A stretch of DNA of 64,000 nucleotides, from contig PQWQ01000002.1 in assembly GCA_002943765.1 (NCBI GenBank), forward strand, positions 310,001 to 374,000, written 5' to 3'. The notes beneath the pieces are model-generated. The model was not told the origin of the DNA. It did not search any database and worked only from the letters and a program-made list of their open reading frames with translations. Below, piece by piece: positions 22,014-35,900 of the stretch. A program made the position numbers and the translations under genes. Position 1 is the first letter of the stretch, and the number at the start of each line of letters is the position of its first letter. Origin of the DNA: Psoroptes ovis (Eukaryota > Arthropoda > Arachnida > Sarcoptiformes > Psoroptidae).

Positions 22014-22909
22014 TTATTTATAATAATATCATTTCATAACTCTAAATTCTAAATACGAATTCAGCATCAGCATCAGCAGCAGCAACAACAACAACAGCAT
22101 CATACATTGAACATAAAACAAAAGAAATGAAACAGTTTTACCGAACCGTACTTTGCTTAGTTTATTTTCATTTTTAAAACAAAAAATGAGAAGAAATAAA
22201 ATGAAATTTTTCATTTTATTTTACTTAGTTTATTCTCCATTTCTTAGTAAATCATTGTGTTCAATACATCTTTTTGCCATCATCATCATCATGATCATCA
22301 ACATGATCATCATAAGTTCGTGACGCCCAAAATGGTAAAGAATTATAAACAGAATCAATCGAATAACAAAACAGAAATAAAACAAAAAAACATCTAAAAG
22401 AAATTATACTAAATAAACATATTGAAATGCAACGATGAAATTTTCATTTTATTTCTTTCGAAAAAATATACGAATCTTTTGAAATTTGAATTGAAAATTG
22501 AACATGAAATGAATCGATGATGATGATGATGATGATGATGAAATATTAATGAAATTCAATAGGAAATCTATATTTGTGTCTTTGTTTATTTGTTTCTTGT
22601 TTCGATTTTTATTATTGATATTTATTTGATTTTGAATTTTTCCATTTTTAATTTCGACAATTTCTCTTGTTTGTTTGAATGAATGAATTGAAAAAATAAT
22701 GCAGAATTGAATAATGTATGCGATGAAACACGAAATAAATAAATAAATGAATTTCAAATATCTCGAATAATTCTGATATATTTGAAATTGAAAAACAAGA
22801 AAGCAAATTATTATTTGCAATTCAAAAAATGAATCAAAATTATTTAATCAAAGATAGAAAAATAAATGAATAAATAAATTACATCAATGAAATTAAATCA
22901 TAGAAATCG
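22014..22909. other. region upstream of the Sidestep-like gene
   Basis: CAG/CAA and ATC microsatellites lie at about 22064-22098, 22278-22300 and 22516-22541. An in-frame TAG at 22901-22903 bounds the coding start. I see no convincing TATA box, initiator or upstream exon. The 5' untranslated region and promoter are probably here or further left. Confidence 0.5.
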
Positions 22910-23963
22910 ATGTATGAAAATATGTATTATAAATATTCAAATAAACAATTCAATTCATCATCATCGTCATCAACGCTGTCGTATGACAGCTGCACCAATA
23001 TTGATGATGATGATAAAAGAAGACGGCCAAAAAAACACGACAAATTATCATTCAAATCATTAACAATGTCCACACGTTTTTACGCTGATGATAATGATCA
23101 AAGTGTTTTTAGTTGTTATTATTATTATATAATCAAATTATTCATCATATTAATTATGATGTCATTGTCAATGATACCATTTCCATTGCTATCAAAATCA
23201 TCAATAATAATATTTGTGAATGGTTTTGAAACAACATCAAAGATTGATTATTCATTGCTATCATCAATAATGATTAAATCTAAATTGAATAATAATAATT
23301 TAACGAATAATAATAATATTAATAATAATAATTTGTTGCGTGATAATCATGATGCCTTATCATTATCATCATCATCTTCAACATCATCATCATCATCATC
23401 TAATATTCCATTAATAATAAATCATTTTAATCATCGAAATTATCCTCATCATCATCATCATCATTTAATTAATGATAAAAATAATTGTCAAATCATCATT
23501 GAATCATCATCGAATAGACCAAAAAAACAACAAAAAAGAGCTCTACTACAATGGAATAATTCTGAACAATCAAAATTATCCGCATCATCATCGTTTATGG
23601 ATGATAATAATCTATCATCAATGCCAATCAATTTCTATAAACAACATAAATCAACAATGTTTGCCTTAAAATTACGAAATAATAATCAATTATTATCGCC
23701 ATCATCAATGACAAATACGACAACATTGATGACACCGATATTGCATACAACATCATTATCACCGCCGACAACGACAATATCAAATAATAAAATAAATAGT
23801 GATAATTATTTTATTATCGAAGATAATGATGAATTAATGTTGGCCGATAAACCGAATGATGAAGATTATGATTATCAATCATCATCATCATCATCATCAT
23901 TATCGAAAAAACAACATGTTCGTTTAGCTAGACATAGACATAAAAATTCTGAAAAAGATTTCG
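22910..23963 (+). CDS. Sidestep-like gene, exon 1: leader and low-complexity N-terminus
   Basis: Codes residues 1-351 plus one base (phase 1). An in-frame TAG lies just upstream at 22901. A charged segment (DDDDKRRRP) precedes the hydrophobic stretch YYYYIIKLFIILIMM at 70-84, which continues to about 104. If translation instead started at M53, the hydrophobic stretch would look like an ordinary signal peptide, cleaved near VNG/FE. Residues 110-350 are poly-Asn, poly-Ser and His-rich and match nothing I know. Donor: TCG|GTAATT. Confidence 0.75.
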
Positions 23964-26900
23964 GTAATTTTTTTGGTTTTTAAATGAAAGATTTCTATTC
24001 AATTTTCAAAAATCAAAGAGTAAAGTTCAATCAATTGATTTTGATTGAAAAACTTAATAAAATGGTGTATATGTAGCAGTATGACAGTCACGAGCAAAAC
24101 CACTAACCTTTCAAATTTTGAAAACTATTTTAAAACTTGAATAATAGCATTTCTAGAAGTTTGTATTTTAATATTTTTACATTGCTTTGGTTTTCATTTT
24201 TGAAATTTTGTATTTTTCACTCATTTCAATATTTGCCATTGTTTTGCCATAACCATAAACGATTTTAAAAAATTTAAAATTTTACAATTCATTGCACGTG
24301 TTAATTTTTTATGCTTTTTTTCTTGTTTTTCAATCGAATCAATCAAATCAAATCAATCAATCAGAAATAATTGGAACATTAACCGGTGTTGCAGGCGGTA
24401 AAATAGCCTTGCCATGTAATATATCGACATCGACCCCGAAAGATTCCGTATCGTTAATACTTTGGTACAAAGATGAATCGACGACACCTATTTACAGGTA
24501 TGTGCATGTTTTATTTATTTTATATTTTGTCAAATTCATCATCCAAACAACAAAACTAGAACCTCATAAAATAATGGATGATTTCTCCCCATCAAAAATA
24601 ATGAAAAATCATCTTTACATTCAGTCCTGATTCCACCAATGAAAAAACCACAAAATTTAATTCAATTTAGACTTGAATTTTCAAATTTTTGAGCAAAAAA
24701 TGAATGCATTTCTATTTATTTTTGATTATTTTTCATGTCTACATGTCTCTCTTTGTCTATCTGACATTTTATTATTATTTGTGGTGGTAAATTATGTGTT
24801 TTTACTTTAAATTCAATTCAATTCAATTCAATTTTTTTTATTGTTCACCATCACAATTTTTCAACGAAATTTATATTCTTGGTGAATTTTAAAATTTTCA
24901 AAATACCACCACCAAAAACAAAACAAAACAAAACAATAATAAGAAGAATAATAGTAATTTTCATATTTAAATATTTGTTATTTCAATTTGAATTTAAATT
25001 TATGAATATTTTCCTACCCCAACACACGCATAATTCTATTCCGATTCAAAATTTTCCATTTCTTCATTTTGACTTATTTTTTTCGGGGTGCATTCACAAT
25101 ATATGACATTATCATCATCATCATCATTATTACTTCTTACTATTGCCATCATCATTTATGTTGTTTTGCTGTGTAAAATCATGAATTCATACATTCAATT
25201 TCCATCTCTTTGAAAATTGTCATCATCATCATTCATGTGTTGTTGTTGTTTCGGAGGTTCCAAAAGTACGAGAAACAATAATTTTCTTCAAATTTAGTTT
25301 TTGCATTCATTTCACACACAAATATATATGAAATTTGAATGAAAATAAAATGAAATTTCATTGAATTTAAAAATGTTGTTGTTGTTTAACATTTTTTGAA
25401 CATTTGAAAAATACATGACAAAATAGTATTTTTGAATTGAACGAATGAAAAAAGGAAAAATTTGCATTGCAAGCATTAAATTTTATTTATTTTTATCATT
25501 TTTACCCAAAAAAAAAATGAAATAAAATAAATAAATAAAAATAAATTTCGGCCGATTTGACATCAATTTTTTCTCCATTTTTGCCATTATTATTATTATT
25601 GTCATTATTATCGAGTTGTCCGAAAAGTTCATTCCGCTTAATCGATAGAGTTGTTCATGAAAATCGGCCAAAACTTTTCGGACAACCTACTATTATTTGT
25701 CAAATATAAAATGAATGTGTCAAACATTTTTTTTTCTTCTATAGCTTCATTCATATTTATTTATTTCGTTTACCAAAAAAAAAAAAAAAAAATTACAATC
25801 AAATGGTAATGATAAATTATAATAATAATGATAATAATAATAAAAAGCAATTGCCAATTGAATGTCATATCTCATTTTGGTAATGATAATGTATTAGGTT
25901 GTCCGAAAAGTTCATTTCGATTAATCAATAGAGTTGCACATGAAAATCGGCCAAAACTTTCCAGACAGCCTAATAAATTTTTTTTTACTGAATGTAAATT
26001 ACAGAACATGAAAAACAGGGAATATTATCGAAGAAAAAAAATATTTGAAATTCAATATGTTTTATTTTTATTATTTATTTATCTATTTATTTTCAGAGAT
26101 TAATTTTCAATGAATTTGTTCCGTTAAATTCATGAATCTGCTGAAATTTTTTCGCTGGTGTTTGTTAGGCCAGGACCATGCTTAGTGTTCAACTAGGAAT
26201 CTAATACCACCATCAGGAAAATTTCCTCGGATATCGTTGTGTGTTGATTAGTCAATTTAATTTTTTCGAGTATCAATTTTGTTTGATTTAGGAGAGAAAG
26301 TTTCACGATTTTTTCTGAATAATTTCTCTGCATATTTGAATGTATTTACGATCATTTTCTACTCATTTGAATGTATTTACGTTCATTCGCAAAAAGATAT
26401 TTGAGATTCATGAAGCAAAAAAAGCGAAAAATACCGTAAAATATCGAAACCAATCCATCATATTTCCCAGTCATATCTAGTCAAATTCATTCATATTTTT
26501 TTACCGAAATAAAAAAAACTGAAATAAATATGGAAATTATTCAATGTGTTTCAATGTATTTTGCAAGATACTTGTTTCTTCGCAATGTTTCATCTATCTC
26601 ATGTTCATCGTGATACCTCCTAGTTATTCAGTTACATTTTATCCGAAGTAATTAAAAAAAAAAATACCAAAAAGAGAAATGTGATTCGCAAAAAAACAAT
26701 TTGATATATTTGAATGTAATTCATTTTTTTCCAGTTCACATTGCAAAAATTGACAACACATTAACACAGAATAGAATAAGCAGCCAGAGAAAAATAGCTT
26801 CGAATAATAATAATAAAATAATGATAGCCTATGGAAAAATAATGATCAATAATTATTACAAAAAAAAACCTTTGAATAATAATAATCATAATAATAATGA

Positions 26901-29900
26901 TAATAATATTGAAACAGCTACAGCATCAGCATCATCATCAGCCAATTTCAAATTCCATGAACATAAATGATTTCATAAAAAATATTAGGTTGTCCGAAAA
27001 GTTTATCCCGGTTAATCAAATAGAGTTGTTCATGAAAATCGTCAAGAACTTTTCGGACAACTTAATACAAAAGTATTTTTTTCTTTTCTCGGTGCCTTAT
27101 GAAGCACATTTAGTTATTGCTATGATATTATTGTTATTATTAATATTAATAATAATAACAATGTGATGATAATACGAAATAATTTATAATCAAAAAAAAG
27201 CGAAGAAAAAAATGTGATAATTCAATTCTCAATACCAGGCATAAATATAAAGAAATAATGATAATCATAATCATAATAATAATAAAAATGAGATTTGTCA
27301 GTGTTTCGATGTTGATGTTGTTTGATTATGATGGTAAAAATATTATTACATGATCATCGCGTCATGCATATAATAGGGTTGTCCGAAAAGTTCTTGTCGA
27401 TTTCCAGGTTTATTTCCCTTGAAAAATCGGCAAAAACTTAACGGACAGCGCAATATATAGATTTGATTATTATTATTATCATCATCATTTTCATTTTCAT
27501 GATAAAATGAATGAATAAATGAATTCAATAAATTCAATGAATAAATGAACGAGAAAAAATAATTGATTTTTTCTGCTTCTTCATTTCACATTTTGATCAA
27601 TGATATTAAAGAAATACTGACTACGAACGATAATGATTATTATTATTTACAACCCAATATTTCCATCTCTCTCTCTCTCCCTCTCTGCCAATAACAATTA
27701 ATCCACAATATTTCCACAATAGATCTGCTTTTGAATGAATTGTTTTTTTCCTATTTTTTCATTTATTCATCAATCGTTGAATGGATCGTTGGTTTTTCTC
27801 TTTTCAATTTCAATGGTTATCATTATCATTTGTTTGGTTTGGTCGTTTCGGTCGTTTGGATCATTGAATTGCGTTGATTATCGTTGCATTTTCATTATTA
27901 TTATTATCATTATCATCATCATCATCATCATCATTTATATCATTGTTATCGTTACAATTCATTACAATTATTATCATTATGATTATAACAATTTCATTAT
28001 TATTATCTGCTGCTGTTGCTGTTGTTGTTGTCTTGTGGTTTTGTTGTACCATATCTTGAGTTTCAATATTGTATTGTATTTGTAAAAATATTATTTATAT
28101 CTTATTGTTATTATTGTTGTACAAATAATGATAATGATCATCATCATCATCATCGTTTGTGTAGTTTGTATCAATATTTTTTCATTTACAATTGTTTCAT
28201 TTATAATCATATTGTGTGGTTATCTTGCTACATTTTTCATTTTTCAGCCATTTTTCATATCAATTTCATTTTTTTTTTTGTTCTCCTATCCATTCCAAAT
28301 CAATGATATTCGCTTGTTCGTTTAGTAAAATATGATCAATTTCATTCAAGAATTTTCGTCGTCATTGATCATTCCATTTATTCATTTCTATAACATTCAT
28401 TTATTAAGTTATTCATTGTTTGGACAGGGTTTGACAGAAGACAATTTTTGACCAAAGAATAAGAAATAATTTGATTTTCTCCTATTTTCTTCGAAAACGT
28501 TTCCATTACTAAATTCAATTAACCATATAAGATGATGATCATCATTTTCGAAGAAATATGTGATATTATCAGATATTTCTTCGAAAAGAATTTCAAACAT
28601 TTATTTTATAAATTTGGACAATACATTTTTTTCATGCTTGTTTGTTTGTTTGAATTTTTCAATTATTCTTTTGCTTGTCATAAATAATTTTTGGAGACAT
28701 GAAAAATATCACATCGCATTGGCATTGATGGTATTGTTCTTTCTTATTCGATGTTGCTTCAGGGTTATGTCCTCATAACGAGAACGAGAAGGGAAATATG
28801 AATGAAATATGCACATCGCGAATATCGAAACATTTGATGTTGGTTATACGTAAATGAATGGAAAATGAAAGAATTCGAAAAAACGAAATTTCTCATTGAT
28901 CATCAATGAAAATCTATTGGAATTCAATTTCCGATCAAAATTCATATATTTGCATTGTTGCAATGTCTTTGAATGTCTGTTTGTTTGTTTTTGCTTGTTC
29001 TTCATTTTGAAGAAAACAATGGAAATTTAATAAAAAAAATTTTCTCACACCCTTAGTGTAAATTATTCTTTTACTCATTATTTTCATTTTTTGCCAATTT
29101 ATTAATTTTACAATTACCAATTCGTATATTGGTATTTTATACTTTTAGCCATGCAAACGTATGCACATTTACACTCACACATACCCAATGAAATACATAG
29201 AGTCTATGTCATAGACAATAAATCAATTGATTGATTAATCATTATTTCATATTCTCTCAATGCTTGTTTCAATGTGTATTTCTGTGTTGTTCTATTTCAT
29301 TTCATTTCATTTCATTCAGTCGATTTTTTTTCCAGTTGATAATCATTTTCCATGTATTTTTATTTAATTTCATCATATGATTATACTACCAATGTCTGAT
29401 GATTTATGTGTGTGTTTATGCTTCATGGGTAAACACATTTCCAACTAAACAATGAATTAGTAAAAAAAATAAAACATTAAATGGAATGTCATCGATAAGA
29501 AAATGTAGGCCATCATCGAAAAACATATCAACCAAGAAATAAATATTGTTTCAGGAAATTTTTTATTCGTCCTCATAGAATCATATCAGAATATCATTCA
29601 TTTAATTTTCATTCATTCAATATTATTATTTAGTAAATATATTCGAAGCTACATAAAAATATGACTAAACAAATGATCGTTATAATATAAAAAAATAAAT
29701 ATAAATTGAATTGAATTGAATTGAACTGAAAAATAACATTTGATAGACGCCTTGTTTACAAAGCAAAAAAAAAAAAAAAAAATAATGAATGAATGATAAT
29801 AATAATAATAAATAACGCCTTGTTCTTGCTTTGTCTGATTTGAAAACATGGAACTTCGAAATTTTATTTATTTCAATTTTTTACCTTACTAAAAATTGAA

Positions 29901-32900
29901 TAATAATTACACAAAACATTTTGACCGAATAATTTGTCCATTAAAATCATAATGAAAATGAAAAATTTGTATTAGTCTGTCCCAAAAGTTCATTCGGCTT
30001 AATCCGTAGAGTTGCACATGAAAATTGGCTAGAACTTTCCGGACAACCCTAATATATCAAATGGTGATATATTAAAGTATCAATAAAGATTTGAATGATT
30101 ATCATTGAGTTTTTGATTATGTGTCTAACCCAAAAATTTTTGTTTCCTATTCATTCATCATTCATTTATCTAAGCGTTGACCATACAAACCAACACTGGC
30201 TAATCGTAAAATTAATTTTCTTCTCCCATTCATTCATTCATTCAATTAACATGTCGATTTGTGTGTTGATTGTTAATGATTTTGTCAATTTTCTAAAGTT
30301 TACACTGTTTAAACTAATATTTCGGGTCCAAAAAATTCTCATTCATCCAATTTCCAATTATTTGAACCAATAATTGTTCATTGATTGATGAATTTATGGA
30401 TTTCGTTCGTTCGTTTCATTCGTTCGCCTCAATCAATACACCACTAACGATATGGCTACAGCTGTAGCAGCAGCAGCAGCTGCTTTGTCCTTGTATTCTC
30501 ACAGCTGAATCTAAGCTGAATCTCATTTCTTGAAAAACTTCATTTCATTCATTCATTTCTATGCTTTTTATTATCCAAATGTATCTTTATATATTATTTT
30601 TCCGGTTGAATTCCGTTGATTTGAACCAGAAATGAAAAAAAAACTGTGCAATGAATAAAATAAAATAAAAGATTGAGAAAAGATGCTTCATTTCTTCAAA
30701 TGTTTTATTAGGTTGTCCCATAAGTTCTTGCTGTTTTTTCAGATTTTTTTTTTCATTCACAAAACGGCAAGAACATATGGGACAACCTAATAGCTTTCAG
30801 TTAGCATCTTGCATTTTTGAATTTTCGAAAAATCTGATTCTCATAAGTGTATTGATGTCATTATTTTCATTATTATTATTATTATTACATTATTTGTCTC
30901 CGGATCTATATATGTTTATCATTCATTTGAAGATTTTCTTTTTCAAAGGAAGAAAGAGAGATTTCCAAAATTCACAAAATCTTATGCCAATTTCGATTTC
31001 AGTTTGAATCGAAACGAATCGAAAATTGAAGAAATGAAACACACTAATTGAATTGGTTTTTTTTCTTTTTATTATTTTATTTTGGATGAAAATCAAAATA
31101 AATGAAAAATAAAAAAAAATTGAAAATTGAAAATTGTACAAAAATAATAAAGTACGAATGTATTAGGTTATCTGGAAAGTTCTTGCCGATTTTCCTGAGC
31201 AATTGTATTGATTAAGCGTAATGAACTTTTCGTACAACCTAAAGGGCATGCAGGGTATAGCAGATGATAACAAACAAACAAACGAAAAAATCATCATCGA
31301 TTCTTGTTCTTAAGGCCCGAATCAGTGGGAAATGCACTGAAAAGGCAAAAATAATAAACCAAATTTTGTTTTCTTCGATCTTGTTTGAATTTCTTGTTAA
31401 ATCATTTTGAGAAAACAAAAAAAAAAATCTTGAAAAATAACAGGGAATATTTTTTTGTTATTTGTTAGGTGGCAGATACAATAGAATTAGAATTGCTAAG
31501 AAAAATAGACAAAATATTAGATTGTCCGAAAAATTCTGGCCGATTTTCATTGCCAACTCTATTGATCAAGCGGTATGAACTTTTCGGACAACCTAATAAA
31601 ATATAAAAAAAATAAGAAATCAAAATAATTGGCTTCTGGTCGATGTTTATTCGTTCGATGTCATTGTATTCTTGTCGAATGTTTGTTGTCAATAATAATA
31701 TATGTTACCACTTGTATTTGTTACAATTTAACAAACAAAGCCAATTATTACTTATTGTTATGATGATTGTTATTGTTGATATTTCATTTTTTATTATCAA
31801 TAATTTTATTATCATTCGAAGCGTACATGAAACATTTATTTCAATTTCAAATAAACTAATGATGAAATGATGAAAGGTACTTTTGAAAATGTGATTCACA
31901 TATGAAATATGGAAAATAATCCTCACTGAATTCCATATTGTAACAAGTCTTATTGATAATTGAGTTGTTGAATTTTTCATCATTTCAATTGTTTTCTGGT
32001 TTTTCAATGAGTTTTCATCTTCAGGAAAATATTTCGACAAAATTCCAGCTTCACCCTGTTCAATTCCACTCTATGCTTACCATATTAAATTTCCATTAAA
32101 TTTAAATTTTAATCAATCATCATTTGTTGGCAAATGAAGCCATACATGATTTACAATTTCGATGAGGAAATTTTGATTTTTGCTATCATTAGACATTAAA
32201 TATCATCATCATCATCATCATTCATTTGATATTCTCATTGAATTGAAACATTTTAATTCTTTTATTTTTCTGCCATTTAATATCATCATTGATTCAATAC
32301 AAATAGTATGAAAATCAAATTATTATCAACTGATGATTCACTTTGTTTCATTACATTGTCATTATTACATTATTATTATTATTACAGTATTTGATTTCAT
32401 ACAAACATTTCACAAACATTTCATACAAACATTTTGAAAATTTTCTGAATTCAAATTGCTTCAACCAATTCATTCAGTGTGAAATCAATTTTAATTAAAA
32501 GTTTTTCTCTCGATTTTTTGCTCGAATTTCAAAGATTGCCTTTCAAAGATCTCGATTTTCCCTAGATTTTCATCAATTTTGTTTTTGTTTTTCTTCTTTT
32601 TTTTTTCTTTGAAAATTGTCAACAACAGATACGAGAACAATCACTGATTCATCCATTGACCAATCAAATTCTGAAAGAATTTCAAATATTTACTTATTGT
32701 TATTATTGTCATTTGTCGCCATTATTGCCATCATTATCAAGTTTTTTTTTAATCAATTTCAATTAATTAGTGAAATGCTTTCATTTTTTTTTTCAAAAAC
32801 TTTTCTTCCATCCACTTTTTCCACTTTGAATTTAAAAAAAAAAAATATTTCATTGATTTTCATTACAATTCATTCATTCATTCACATTTATTTATATCGT

Positions 32901-35900
32901 TTGAATTGAAATATTTTTCCGAAATCAACTGAATTCATTTTAAATTGCATGGAATTTCTTCCATTTTCTCGTTATTTTTTGAAATTTTAAAAGTTTTTTC
33001 AGAGAAAATTTAACAAAAAAAAAAAAAAAACCAATTCAAAAAGTTTCTGAATTTTTTTTTCATTCCAGAAATTCACCAAGTAAAAATTTACAGTTTTCCA
33101 AAAAAAAAAAAAAAAAAAAAAAAAAATTCTTTCAAATTTCGATCATAATTGATGATAATATTGAATTCTTATTTCCATTCATTCATTCATTCATTTTCCA
33201 TTCATTTGAACACTTTTCTTCTTCTTCGTAATACGCAAAATTATTCATGCAAAAAAATTTATGCCGAAAGTTTATTCCATTCCATTTTCTTAGCTTGTTC
33301 ATAAGAAAAGCTTTAAAATTCATTCTATGAATGAATCGTATTCAATAATAATAACCGAATAATAATACAATGTAAAAAGTGTTGCTCAAGTGTATGCTTG
33401 TGTTATTATTGAAAAAAAAATTTAAGAAAATTACAAATTTTTTCTCCTCTTTGAAACAAAATACATTGTTTTTTATTTTCATTTTCTTCCATTCAAATAG
33501 ATAATAGAAAAGAAAAATGAAGCTTTCTAAGAATATTATTCATAGAACCCTGAATCCACAAAGTGTGGATCCACAATGTGTAAATCATAAAGTTTTTTGT
33601 TTTGTTTTTTTTTCAATTGTTCAATTTAAAATTTGAAAAAATTGAAATGAAAATTTCCGGGGCTAAACTATGAAATGAAAGGGAATGAAAATGATGATGA
33701 ATTTTCCATCAAATTAGTGATTTAGGCTTTACGAAAACAATTGATGGTGAAAAACAATCAAAAAATTGTTTGATTGTCAAAATATAATTTTCAGTTCAAA
33801 TTGCTTTCATAAATATTAGGCTGTCCAAAAAGTTCACTCTGCTTAATCAATAGAGTTGTTCATGAAAATCGGCCAGAACTTTCCGGACAGCCTAATACAA
33901 ATCTTAAAATGAATGAATTTGAGTGAAATTTTTCTTGGAATAAACGCGAATACCGAGCCAAAAGGTTGAATCCAATTTAAATGTGTGAATTCTTTGTATG
34001 GAAAATTTACATTTTTTATTTCACAAAGAAACTAACTTTGATTATTATTACTATTATTAATGTGTTATGAGCTAGTAGACTATATCAAAACATTTAAAAA
34101 ATATGATATGAACGAAAATTATTACTTTACACTACTAATATATTGTGTTTAACCCTTCGGGTTTATTATTATTTTCATTTTAGATGTGAAGAAAAATTAA
34201 TGTTGCTTCAAATTTTCATCTTTTCATTTTGGTTTTATCTTTTTTACACTAAGTTTAACTTGAATTTTATGAATAATCAGCCAGAGTAATGAGAAAAAAC
34301 TAGATAAACTATGAACTTTGATGTAATTTTCTCAAATGACTTCTTTTAGAATGATTTTCTCGGGTTTTTTCCTCGATTTACAAATTACCTAAAAATAATT
34401 GTGGCTGGAATTGTGCGATAATTTCTCCTTGCTTAAATCATTCATTTGACTTTTGCATGGCTCAGACTTTACGTTTTGAAATTGCCAGTGTACCCCATCA
34501 CTGTTCATGTTAACTATTGAAAATTGAAAAATCGCGCCAAAAATATGAATTTAAAATGTCATTTTCCAATAATTAAGCAAAATGACAAGTGTGAAACTGA
34601 CTTCTGTATAGCTTTTGGCTATGAAATTTTACCAAAAATTGAAAATTAATCATTTTTTGTTTGAAAATTCCTGATTGTTTTCAACTAATCATCACTCATA
34701 TTACTATATTTGATTACAATATTTAACCTATCAATCATCATTGTAAATGTGTGACTATCTATTGTTGACAGACAATGAAAATATGTTGATTTGTTTATGC
34801 TCATTGTTTGTGAAAAAAATAAGACAGAAAATTGCGTGTATTTACTGATATAAATAAGTTTTTAAGACAAAAGAAAATGTTTATCACCATTTCAAGACCT
34901 TATTTAATGCAAAAATTACAGCCAAAAATAGAATATAAATGAAATAATGAATTAATGTCGTGACAAAAAGTAATTGTGTTAAGCAACAATAATAATAATA
35001 TCAGATAATAATAATGATGATTTGTTCCTATTTGATGACGGAAACAAAGCTTAAATAATAATAAAAATAAAAATAAGGGTTAAAATTCAACTAACAAACA
35101 AATGATAATACGATTAATGATTTATCAAAGGATTATTTTATTTTATTTTTGACGACAAGTTTTTTCAAATTTATTTTTATTTATTTTAATGTTGAACACA
35201 TTTTAAATTGTAATTATGATTATTACGTCAAATTAATTAACATTTTGAAAACATTAATTTCATTTTCATTTTTTCTTATTTAATTTATTTATTTATTTTT
35301 CGCTGAACAGTGTCGATGCACGTAAAGGTGTTAGCCTTGAAGCAGCTAGACGTGTTACAGATGAAAATCTTGCATCACGTGCTTATATGAACACTGGTAC
35401 AATGGGCTCTTCGGCAACTGGTTCATCATCGCCGTCATCATCATCTACATCTTCATCCAGTTCATCATCATCTTCGGGTTATGCACATTTAATGTTGGAA
35501 TTATTAACACCTGAAGATGCAGGTGAATATGCATGTCGTGTTGATTTTCGTAAAGAACGAACACGTAATTCGGTGATATTTTTGAAAATAATTGGTAAGT
35601 TTCTTCTTCTTCGTTTTTTCCACTGAATTAATTATTTTTAAAAAAATTACATTCATTTCCATCTTAAACTCATTTATATAAAATGAATTCAATTATTATT
35701 ATTATTATAAAAAGTAAAGTGAAATTTTATTTATTTTCCTCCTACTTTTAAATTGCATTGTCAGTGCTATCTGTTCTTCGTTTGTGAAACGTAATAATAA
35801 GAAGAGAAAAAAATGAAATTAAAATTTTCATTTCTAGATTAAATTTAATCAGCAAATGAAAAATTTATTAATGTTGTTGTGAATGTGTGTGTGTGTATTG

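Larger units (their letters stand above)
24498..35310 (+). other. intron 2 (10.8 kb) inside Ig1
   Basis: GTATGT...ACAG. It carries nine MITE copies (15-23), many TCA/ATT microsatellites, a 27-base poly-A at 33100-33126 and no recognisable exon. A less AT-rich patch at about 26160-26260 has no open frame. Its length and MITE load are unlike the short introns 1, 6, 7, 9 and 10. Confidence 0.85.

Noticed and set aside
26160..26260. Less AT-rich patch in intron 2 as a skipped exon
   Set aside because: No open frame with correct phase and splice sites; Ig1 is complete without it.
27735..28325. Several overlapping frames in intron 2 rich in I, S, L and C
   Set aside because: All derive from ATT/ATC/TGT microsatellites; no frame is supported over another and none has a domain.
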